Shown here: positions 1-7,770 of the stretch, piece by piece
Layout of the letters: every line of letters starts with the position of its first letter
Numbering within the stretch: the stretch's first letter is position 1
Assembly: GCA_945860255.1 (NCBI GenBank)
Contig: CAMAQI010000003.1
Coordinates: forward strand, 1 to 35,210
Reading direction: 5' to 3'
DNA: 35,210 bases
Source of the DNA: Methylacidiphilum caldifontis
Lineage (GTDB): Bacteria > Verrucomicrobiota > Verrucomicrobiia > Methylacidiphilales > CAMAQI01
Program-made: the position numbers and the translations under genes
Notes under the pieces: model-generated
Told to the model about the DNA's origin: nothing
Seen by the model: the letters and a program-made list of their open reading frames with translations, nothing else
Database searches by the model: none

Positions 1-2
1 TA

Positions 3-272
3 ATGGCAATTTTTATGCGTCGATTTACCACCGCAGGAGCGGTCGCGAGTATGATCGTGGGAACTCTGTCCTCCTTGCTTTTAATCTGGTTTTCACCGAC
101 GGTACACATCGATATTTTGAAGCATTCGGAAGCTCTTTTTCCCTGGAAAAATCCGGCTCTTGTCAGCGTTCCACTTTCTTTTGTCGTCGGGATTGTGGTC
201 TCGATGCTGACCTATCGACTTGAAGATGATCTCAAGTACCGAGCCCTCGAAAAGAAATTGCATTTAGGATAA
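3..272 (+). CDS. C-terminal fragment of a sodium:solute symporter (ActP/SSS-like); gene truncated by the left window edge
   Basis: Peptide 'GTLSSLLLIWFSPTVHIDILKHSEALFPWKNPALVSVPLSFVVGIVVSMLT' resembles the final TM region of acetate/cation symporters. The Met at position 3 is probably internal. Confidence 0.6.
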   Translation: MAIFMRRFTTAGAVASMIVGTLSSLLLIWFSPTVHIDILKHSEALFPWKNPALVSVPLSFVVGIVVSMLTYRLEDDLKYRALEKKLHLG

Positions 273-479
273 TCATCACCCGGTCTAGCCAGAACCAAGA
301 CTCGCTTGGTTGTGGTATAATGGGTGGGATCGAATTTATTTCTAAAAACGCCTCTCTATCGATCTCCCTTGATCTCAACGGTTTGTCATATAAATCGATT
401 CACTTTGCATATAAACGATCGTTAAATAGAAACTAATAAACTTGCATCACCTTCATAAGATTTTTATAAGTAGTTACTT

Positions 480-1526
480 ATGACACGCGATATTGAACGA
501 ACGATTGAGTTTGAATTTGTACGAGCCACCGAAAATGCGGCCCTTGTGGCCTCACTTCATTGGTTAGGTCGTGGTAATAAAGAGGCTGCCGATGAAGCGG
601 CTTGCGATGCGATCCGCGGCGTTATGGGGATGGTTGATATTGCCGGTGAATGTATGATTGGTGAGGGAATTAAAGATAAAGCCCCCGGAATTTTTTTAGG
701 GGATAAATTGGGAACCTGGAAAGAGGGCTCTCCTCGTTTTGAAATCGCACTAGATCCGATTGATGGAACCTCCAATATTGCGAAAGGATTGCCGAACTCG
801 ATTTCCGTCATGGGGGCAACACTTGTTGATGCAGGAAAGCCAGGGATTCGAAATCTTCCGGGATTTTATTGCGAAAAACTTTCTTATGGGCCGAAGGTCA
901 TCGCCTATATGCAGAAGTTGGGAATGAAGCATATTAAGCTCGATAATTCAGTTGAAGATACTCTTCCCCTGGTTGCTGCAGCGTTAGGAAAACGGGTCTC
1001 CGAGTTGGTCATTGTCACTTTAGATCGTCCCCGCAATCAACACATTATCGATCAAGTGCGCGCCGTCGGTGCCTCTTTACGTATGGTTTCCGATGGAGAT
1101 ATCACGGCGGCTGTGGCTCCTTCACTGCCTGATTCTGGGGTTGATCTCTACTGGGGGATTGGCGGAACTCCCGAAGCGATTTTAACGGCGATTGGATTAA
1201 AATGTTTAGGGGGAAATATTCAGTCTCGCATGTGGTTTAAGACGGAGGCCGAAAAACAGGAGCAATGCGCGGGAATGCTTCACGAAGATATTTCCAAGAT
1301 TTACCATGTTGATGATTTAGTTCTCAGTGAGAGCGCCATCTTCTGTGCGACCGGAATTAGCGACAGTCCCTTATTGCCTGGAGTGAAGTTTATTGGACGT
1401 ACAGCAACCACACAATCGATTTTGATGCGCGCCAAGAGTAAGACCGTTCGCTATATTCGTGCCGAGCATAACCTCGAGCATAAACGAATTCCGATGGGCC
1501 ATGATAAAGGTTACCACCACATTTAA
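480..1526 (+). CDS. glpX: Class II fructose-1,6-bisphosphatase (GlpX type)
   Basis: 348 aa; N-terminal 'ATENAALVAS...GRGNKEAADEAACDAIR', 'MIGEG', and metal-site motif 'DPIDGTSNIAKGLPNSISVMG' typical of GlpX proteins. Confidence 0.93.
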   Translation: MTRDIERTIEFEFVRATENAALVASLHWLGRGNKEAADEAACDAIRGVMGMVDIAGECMIGEGIKDKAPGIFLGDKLGTWKEGSPRFEIALDPIDGTSNIAKGLPNSISVMGATLVDAGKPGIRNLPGFYCEKLSYGPKVIAYMQKLGMKHIKLDNSVEDTLPLVAAALGKRVSELVIVTLDRPRNQHIIDQVRAVGASLRMVSDGDITAAVAPSLPDSGVDLYWGIGGTPEAILTAIGLKCLGGNIQSRMWFKTEAEKQEQCAGMLHEDISKIYHVDDLVLSESAIFCATGISDSPLLPGVKFIGRTATTQSILMRAKSKTVRYIRAEHNLEHKRIPMGHDKGYHHI

Positions 1527-1574
1527 CATTTTTTCATTCTGGCATTCGGAAGAGCGATCGGATAAAAGAGAGTC

Positions 1575-1991
1575 ATGGGTGCAGATTCTCAGGTTGAAAG
1601 TGGGTTAAAATTAATGCCAAAATTTGATGTGAACGGGCTTTTGCCTTGTGTCACGATTGATGCCGCAACCCAACGGGTTCTCATGGTCGGCTACATGAAT
1701 GAGGAGGCTTTACGCCTCACGATTTCAACAAAGCGCGCGACTTACTTTACTCGTTCCCGAAAGAAAATATGGGTCAAGGGAGAGTCCTCGGGACATTTTC
1801 AAGAGGTCGTGGAACTCCTGGTTGACTGCGATCAAGATTGCATTGTCCTGAAGGTCAATCAACTCGGAGCCGCTTGTCATACCGGTTTTCCAAGTTGTTT
1901 TTACCGTCGCCTCAAACCAGGAACAGAAGAGGAGCTGGAGTTCCTGGGAGATGAAAAACAATTCGATCCCGCAAAAGTCTATTCAGTCTAA
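1575..1991 (+). CDS. hisI: Phosphoribosyl-AMP cyclohydrolase
   Basis: 'LPCVTIDAATQRVLMVGYMNEEALRLTISTKRATYFTRSRKKIWVKGESSGHFQEVVELLVDCDQDCIVLKVNQLGAACHTGFPSCFYRRL' is a classic PRA-CH signature with Zn/Mg ligand motifs. Confidence 0.95.
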   Translation: MGADSQVESGLKLMPKFDVNGLLPCVTIDAATQRVLMVGYMNEEALRLTISTKRATYFTRSRKKIWVKGESSGHFQEVVELLVDCDQDCIVLKVNQLGAACHTGFPSCFYRRLKPGTEEELEFLGDEKQFDPAKVYSV

Positions 1992-2003
1992 AAGATCTTG
2001 ATT

Positions 2004-2034
2004 TAGCATTGCTATCAATGCTAGCAATGCTAGC
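2004..2034. promoter_or_regulatory. Putative operator of the downstream toxin-antitoxin operon (inverted plus tandem repeats)
   Basis: TAGCATTG-CTAT-CAATGCTA (2004-2023) is a perfect 8-bp inverted repeat. CAATGCTAG occurs twice in tandem (2016-2024, 2025-2033). It sits 9 nt before the antitoxin ATG, typical of autoregulated RHH antitoxins. Confidence 0.55.
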
Positions 2035-2042
2035 GTTATTGG

Positions 2043-2294
2043 ATGAGCACGACCCTTACGATTCGTAATTTAGATGAAGCCGTAAAACAAAAACTTCGTC
2101 TTCAAGCGGCAATCCACGGACGATCGATGGAGGCAGAAGCGAGAGAAATTCTTTGGCGGGGGGTATTTCAAAAAGAGCACCCCCACTTTCAAGAGGCACA
2201 GGGAACAGCAAAAGGAAGGTTTGATTCGTTAATCGGCATTTGGAAGGGACGTCTTTCCACTGATGAGTTAATGAAAATCACCCGGGGAGAATAA
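2043..2294 (+). CDS. FitA/VapB-like ribbon-helix-helix antitoxin
   Basis: 'MSTTLTIRNLDEAVKQKLRLQAAIHGRSMEAEAREILWRGV' matches Arc/FitA-type RHH antitoxins; followed 3 nt later by a PIN toxin. Confidence 0.85.
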   Translation: MSTTLTIRNLDEAVKQKLRLQAAIHGRSMEAEAREILWRGVFQKEHPHFQEAQGTAKGRFDSLIGIWKGRLSTDELMKITRGE

Positions 2295-2297
2295 TCG

Positions 2298-2696
2298 ATG
2301 TCTATTCTCATCGATAGCAATGTGATTTTGGATCTTGTGAATCAAGATCCCATATGGCTTGATTGGTCTCTTTCTAGCATTGAGCGTTATAGCTCGGGAG
2401 GGCTTATCATCAATTCGATTATTTTCTCTGAGTTATCGACAAATGCGACAAGTACCGAGGAAGTCGAATCTCTTCTCAAGTCGCTGGAAATAGAAATGAT
2501 CGAAATTCCACGAAAAGCCCTATTCCTCGCCTCAAAAGTCCATCTTGATTATCGTCGTCGCGGAGGAACAAGATCGACTGGACTTCCTGATTTTTTCATA
2601 GGAGCCCATGCTCAAATTGCCTCTATCCCCCTCATCAGTCGTGATAAAAGTCGATATCAAACCTATTTTCCTCAGATTACGTTGATCTCTCCATAA
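2298..2696 (+). CDS. VapC-like PIN-domain ribonuclease toxin
   Basis: 'ILIDSNVILDLV' N-terminal Asp, internal 'SELS' Glu, 'LPDFFIGAHAQIASIPLISRDKSRY' C-terminal acidic motif; paired with the upstream RHH antitoxin. Confidence 0.85.
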   Translation: MSILIDSNVILDLVNQDPIWLDWSLSSIERYSSGGLIINSIIFSELSTNATSTEEVESLLKSLEIEMIEIPRKALFLASKVHLDYRRRGGTRSTGLPDFFIGAHAQIASIPLISRDKSRYQTYFPQITLISP

Positions 2697-3149
2697 GAAT
2701 AAAAGGGAGTCCAAGACGAAGGGAAGTCGTTAAAGTATGGGCTCGCATTATGGTTAAGGGAGGTGACCTCTACTCGTTAATTTCATTTTGGGACAAATAT
2801 TATCATGACACTCGGGCCAATACCTTTCCCTTTGTCATACACAACTCGTTTGGAAAAATTTCGGCTCTTGGCTTCGTACCATTCGATCCGATGCCCGCCC
2901 CTCAGAATCCGTCACTTCCTGCGCACTGCGTTCCTCAATGCCTCCATTTCTCGCAGATACTCCAGATATCTTCCCCTGCAAGTTATTGTTCCATAAATAC
3001 GCTGACCCCGTGCGTTCTTCATTCCTAAAAGCCGCATAAATCAAATCCAAAATTTTATCTTGAGAGTGGCAAAAATCCGCCATTCTTAAGCCGAAAGTTA
3101 AAGAAAAAATGAATATTGATGTGCACGATTTTCTGCTACGGTGAAGTAT

Positions 3150-5063
3150 ATGGAAACAAGCGGACAGATAATTGCGATCATACTAATAATATTAGCCGGT
3201 GCATTTTTGCTCTTTTTCGCAATTCCGTTCGTGAAAACCAAGAGTTCGTTAAAAAGGGCGATTAAAGGGCTCAAACAACTCAAAAAAGATCCAGATCCTA
3301 ATCTTGAATCCCTCTTCGCGGAATGCGATACACTATCTCACTTATGGGCCGAATATAAAGACACACTCCATGAGCAAAAGTCGCGTAATCCTGAAACAGG
3401 GGAATTTGCAGTAGTACGAATTCGCGCAACGGTTCCAGCAGAAGTTTACTTTAAAACTGACGTAATTGTGGACACGACGCTTAATGTTGATTTTTTTAAG
3501 CACTTACCAGGTATATTCACAGGGATAGGAATCATTGGAACATTCCTTGGAATTCTAAAAGGACTTCACGATTTTAAAATCTCCGACGACTCAAATATGG
3601 TTCGTCATTCGCTTCAAGGATTGTTAGGCGGCGTTACTGAAGCATTTTTAATTTCCTGCATTGCAATCTCATTAGCAATGGTAATCACGATCATCGAAAA
3701 GATATGCATTAACCTGCTCAATAAATATGTCGAGGTACTGGTGCAGTTAATTGACGGACTTTATAATGCTGGTGCCGGTGAAGAATATTTAGCTCGATTG
3801 GTTAAAGCGACTGAGGAATCAGCTGGGCAGATGTCCGTGTTAAAAAACACACTTGTTAAAGACTTAAAAGATATTCTTACTGAATTAACCAACAGGCAGA
3901 TTGCAGCAACTCAGCAATCTACAGAACACATAGGTGCTAATGTAAGCTCAGCTTTAGGAAAAATTCAGCAAGGGAACGGCAATGCGGTGGCCGGCATGAT
4001 GCAAGATGCAATGGCTGCTTTTTTGGCAAAAACAGAAAGCTTATTTAGCGGGCAAATTAATGGAATTAATGAGCTGCAGCGTCAAACAGCAGATTCTTTA
4101 AGGGATGCAGTATCCAACATTCAAAAAGCGGCTGGTGATATTAAAAATGCGGGGGCCAGCGGAGCAGAGGTAATGTCTAACAAACTTGCAAAGGCGATGC
4201 AGGATGCCGAGCAAAGACAGTCTGACATGGATGCCAGAATGAAAGTATTCCTCGACGAGTTAAAGAAAATTTCGGATGAGTCGGCGCAGAGTTCCCAACA
4301 AAAACTTCAAGTATCTCTTGATGTTCTCACAGCGACAATGAAGGAATTCACCGAACAAATCACAATTCAGGTAAAGGGAAGCGCTGAAGCAGGTAGAGAA
4401 AAGAACCAAGCCATTGCAGACACAGCCAAAATTGCCGTCGAGGGCATGGGAGGCCAAGTCAGTGCAGTGGTGGATGAAGTGGGCAAGGCAGTTGCGGAAA
4501 TGAATTCAGCAGTACAAACATTAAAACAGACAAGCGTTGATGCCTTTGGAAAGATGAATAGCGGCGCAGATACACTTTCAAATACACTGCGACAATTTAA
4601 CGATGCTGGTCAGAGCGTATTAATCACACTTCAAAAAGCAACACAACTAACAAATGACCTTTCAAAGACATCTGGCGACATTGCAACTGTCTCACAAGCA
4701 TTAAACGGCGTAAGCGGATCCTATAAAGATACGACAGAAAAAATGGTACAACTCGTTAACCAAATGAATCAGGTCGTTGAAACAGCAAAACGAGAGACTG
4801 GCGCAACATCTGATATAGTCGCGACAATTGAAAGGGCTAGTAAATCGTTAGTCGATGCTCAGAATAACGCAGATCAATATCTCCAACGGGTCAATCAAGT
4901 TATTGAAACAGCACATGGCGAATTTACAGAAGGAATGACAAAGGCCGTGGATGAGGCAAATACTAGTTTTCATCAGTCTCTTAATAATGCCGTTAACTTG
5001 TTGAGTGGCAGCATCCAAAATCTGTCTGATACAATCGACGAACTTAGCGATAAAAAGTCATGA
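3150..5063 (+). CDS. zorA: ZorA: MotA/TolQ/ExbB-like proton channel with long C-terminal coiled-coil tail (Zorya)
   Basis: TM segment at N-terminus, 'FFKHLPGIFTGIGIIGTFLGILKGL' and 'LLGGVTEAFLISCIAISLAMVITIIEK' MotA-family core, then about 400 aa of helical tail. Context with zorB/C/D. ATG at 3150; an in-frame GTG at 3141 is an alternative start. Confidence 0.9.
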   Translation: METSGQIIAIILIILAGAFLLFFAIPFVKTKSSLKRAIKGLKQLKKDPDPNLESLFAECDTLSHLWAEYKDTLHEQKSRNPETGEFAVVRIRATVPAEVYFKTDVIVDTTLNVDFFKHLPGIFTGIGIIGTFLGILKGLHDFKISDDSNMVRHSLQGLLGGVTEAFLISCIAISLAMVITIIEKICINLLNKYVEVLVQLIDGLYNAGAGEEYLARLVKATEESAGQMSVLKNTLVKDLKDILTELTNRQIAATQQSTEHIGANVSSALGKIQQGNGNAVAGMMQDAMAAFLAKTESLFSGQINGINELQRQTADSLRDAVSNIQKAAGDIKNAGASGAEVMSNKLAKAMQDAEQRQSDMDARMKVFLDELKKISDESAQSSQQKLQVSLDVLTATMKEFTEQITIQVKGSAEAGREKNQAIADTAKIAVEGMGGQVSAVVDEVGKAVAEMNSAVQTLKQTSVDAFGKMNSGADTLSNTLRQFNDAGQSVLITLQKATQLTNDLSKTSGDIATVSQALNGVSGSYKDTTEKMVQLVNQMNQVVETAKRETGATSDIVATIERASKSLVDAQNNADQYLQRVNQVIETAHGEFTEGMTKAVDEANTSFHQSLNNAVNLLSGSIQNLSDTIDELSDKKS

Positions 5064-5749
5064 TAGGCACACGAATTTCGTTAGGGAAGAAACATAAGGA
5101 TGAAGGAGAAAAGCCATTCTGGATTTCTTTTTCTGACCTGATGACAGCACTGATGGTCTTATTTTTACTTGTCATGAGTGTTGCACTGCTTTCTGTCACA
5201 AAAACCGTGACAGATGCAGAACGTGAAAAGCTCGAAATGGAGAATGACATCGAATCAGTCATGAATGAAATTGAGCAATCCACAAAAGATTTCCCTGGAA
5301 TAACGATCGACAAAAAACGTGGGGTAATAGACTTCGGCGACAAAGCAAGGTTTGATACTGGCAGTAGTTCCCTAACCGCACAGCAAGGCGAATATCTGAG
5401 AGCGTTTATTCCCGGACTGCTCCAAATAGCCAACGGAATTAAAGGGACAAAGTGGCTTAAGCGATTTGTTGTGGAGGGATTTACCGATGAGCGAGGTGAG
5501 TATTTAATGAATCTCAACCTTAGCCTTCAAAGAAGCCAGCGTGTTATTACGATTGTGCTGGCTCCACCAAGCCCCGGAGCTGTTACTTTTACAACCGAGC
5601 AAATTCAGCAAATAAAAGAGAAGTTTTTGGTGGGAGGCTTTTCTTCAAATTCAGCAAAGAAGTCATATGAAGAAAGTCGTCGCATAGAAATCAGAATTGA
5701 GTGTTACAGTTTGGAAGAAAAGAAGAAAATGGAAGCTGCAAAACAGTAG
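5060..5749 (+). CDS. zorB: ZorB: MotB/OmpA-like stator subunit (Zorya)
   Basis: 'FWISFSDLMTALMVLFLLVMSVALL' single TM with proton-carrying Asp; OmpA-like peptidoglycan-binding C-terminus ('VEGFTDERGEYLMNLNLSLQRSQRV ... EESRRIEIRI'). ATGA overlap with zorA. Confidence 0.9.
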   Translation: MIGTRISLGKKHKDEGEKPFWISFSDLMTALMVLFLLVMSVALLSVTKTVTDAEREKLEMENDIESVMNEIEQSTKDFPGITIDKKRGVIDFGDKARFDTGSSSLTAQQGEYLRAFIPGLLQIANGIKGTKWLKRFVVEGFTDERGEYLMNLNLSLQRSQRVITIVLAPPSPGAVTFTTEQIQQIKEKFLVGGFSSNSAKKSYEESRRIEIRIECYSLEEKKKMEAAKQ

Positions 5750-5754
5750 TAATT

Positions 5755-7770
5755 ATGACAACCGCTGCCGATGAGCTTCAAACAGCACTTCATACCATAG
5801 GCAAAAGATCAATTGGTAGTCGTGCTTTTGTTGATTTGCGGCCCATGTCCAAAACTATTGAGATACTTAGTGCGATAAACGATAGACCAGTTCAAATTAG
5901 TAAACAGCCCATCGAAGAGGCGCTTCACATGTACATGGCCTGTGGGCAAATTGAGACACCAAGACAGGCTAAATATCTCTGTTACGGAATCTGCAGCTCA
6001 ATTGTCCAACACGGAAAAAAAATCAAGCTCATTACAAATCAGGACAAGCTAACAACTTTACTTTCCTACGTTGAAAAATTCACAGACAGACCACAACGAT
6101 TCCAACGCTATTACCGAGGGCTTTTGGATTCCTATTTTCATTTTTCGCTAGAGCACGGCCATGAAAGTAAAGAGAATGGGAGAGAACAACTCAGGCAATT
6201 TTTAGAATCAAAACTATCTTTGATCAATAAGGAGGGGATTAATCCACAGTGGGTTACAGAGCTTAATCGCAATAGCAATCTATTAGGAAAGCGGCCAACT
6301 AAGAAGTATAGCGAAATTTTTGCTGTCGAAGGATCAGATCCATTCATGGACGTATGTGATAAAGTCCAAATACGCGAAACAACATGGCTTCAAAAGGATT
6401 ACATTAATGAAAAGGTTAAAGCCATAGCGGCCATTGATGATCATGGTTTTAAATCAAAGATAACGTATTTACTTGGGTTAATTGAGCAAAACTTAGCATC
6501 ACAAAACACTAATTTAGCCTGTATATTAGACAGATACGCACAATGTTCTGATCCTTCAATCCATACCGATTTACGAGATAAAGCTGTCGGGCTCTGGAAA
6601 AATCCTTGGATTGAGGCCAATAAAGCGCAATGGGGACTGGTTGAAGATACAACAAGAGAAATGGTCGTTGGATGGCTTAAAAAACATCTCATAGGAGCAT
6701 TCTTCGAGTATTTATCGGCAGACGGGTCAAACAACAGTAGACGCGTCAATATGTGGCGTGAGTATCACGCTGAAATTGAAGATATGTATTTTGCGCTGGG
6801 AACAAACGCACAAAAAGACAACTCGCGTAGCATGCAAGACATGAAGCGGAAAATGGTAGGGAGAACATTGACTCTGGAGGGCGTGTCGAATACTAATAAT
6901 GCTTTCATTATGATTTTCCAAAAGCATGTGATCGTCGAATTTGGCGAGCATGGAAACGCGTGCTATATCTATGAAAGAGGAGCATATTTACCATTTAAAT
7001 TGCAAGGCCAGGTAATAGGTGACAGTAGCCAATTAAAAAATGATAGCTCTGCAGCATACGTTAATAAATTAAGGCACCGAGATAAAATAAGCGAAACATG
7101 GGAAGAAACGTTTAAAGATTATCTTAAAAGCCTTGGCATTAGAATTAAGGCGCACACCCCAAGAGCTGCGAATCCACCGATACATCGACCTATCCCGCGC
7201 CCTCCAGTTGAAGATAATCCGGGATTGCGTTTACCTGCGAATAAAAAGGCTGAAATTAATGTTGCAGATGAACAACTTATCGCATCACTACCGTTAAGAA
7301 AAGAATTTCGCCTCAAACTAGAGGAATTAGTTAGTGGAACTGGTGGACGGATCAAGAGAAAATTGAATAGTGCGAATGGAGTTTGGTTTTATCCCAAAAG
7401 CCTATTGACTCATGAACAAAAACGACAAATTGAAGAACTTGGATTCCAATGGAGTTCTATGGTGCAAGGATTTTCAAAGGAAGATTTTAACGATGAGATT
7501 ACTATTAAAATCGAAAATAAACAGTTAGATGAAGAGGGCGGATTTGACTGCAATGTACTAAAAGATGTGCAGCTGCCACCGCATATCAAAAACCCATTAA
7601 AAGATTTGTTTAAAAGCCATGCCCTGACAATAAATGACCTACGCCACAAAGGTGGATCGCTATGGGTAAGTGGCAATGAAACGAATATCCCACAACAAGT
7701 TAAGCATGAGTTGGAGCGATTGGGATTCCGCTGGTCAGCTAAACGAGAAGAATTTTATTTGCCTGTATGA
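5755..7770 (+). CDS. zorC: ZorC: EH-signature-domain type protein of type I Zorya
   Basis: Position between zorB and zorD; 'WLKKHLIGAFFEYLSADGSNNSRRVNMWREYHAEIEDMYFALG' resembles the EH-signature region. ATG at 5755, 5 nt after the zorB stop; ATGA overlap with zorD. The 5701 start in the ORF track lies inside zorB. Confidence 0.8.
   Translation: MTTAADELQTALHTIGKRSIGSRAFVDLRPMSKTIEILSAINDRPVQISKQPIEEALHMYMACGQIETPRQAKYLCYGICSSIVQHGKKIKLITNQDKLTTLLSYVEKFTDRPQRFQRYYRGLLDSYFHFSLEHGHESKENGREQLRQFLESKLSLINKEGINPQWVTELNRNSNLLGKRPTKKYSEIFAVEGSDPFMDVCDKVQIRETTWLQKDYINEKVKAIAAIDDHGFKSKITYLLGLIEQNLASQNTNLACILDRYAQCSDPSIHTDLRDKAVGLWKNPWIEANKAQWGLVEDTTREMVVGWLKKHLIGAFFEYLSADGSNNSRRVNMWREYHAEIEDMYFALGTNAQKDNSRSMQDMKRKMVGRTLTLEGVSNTNNAFIMIFQKHVIVEFGEHGNACYIYERGAYLPFKLQGQVIGDSSQLKNDSSAAYVNKLRHRDKISETWEETFKDYLKSLGIRIKAHTPRAANPPIHRPIPRPPVEDNPGLRLPANKKAEINVADEQLIASLPLRKEFRLKLEELVSGTGGRIKRKLNSANGVWFYPKSLLTHEQKRQIEELGFQWSSMVQGFSKEDFNDEITIKIENKQLDEEGGFDCNVLKDVQLPPHIKNPLKDLFKSHALTINDLRHKGGSLWVSGNETNIPQQVKHELERLGFRWSAKREEFYLPV

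Noticed and set aside
557-932. Antisense ORFs inside glpX (and similar antisense ORFs throughout the ORF track)
   Set aside because: They lie opposite well-supported genes and show no family signatures; expected by chance.
480-1526. GlpX 'DPIDGT' instead of the enterobacterial DPIEGT motif as an unusual active site
   Set aside because: The DPIDGT variant is familiar in actinobacterial GlpX proteins, so it is not remarkable.
3150-5749. zorA/zorB as a flagellar MotAB stator or ExbBD/TolQR pair
   Set aside because: The long ZorA coiled-coil tail and the adjacent ZorC and SNF2-nuclease ZorD genes fit Zorya; no flagellar or Ton genes are nearby.
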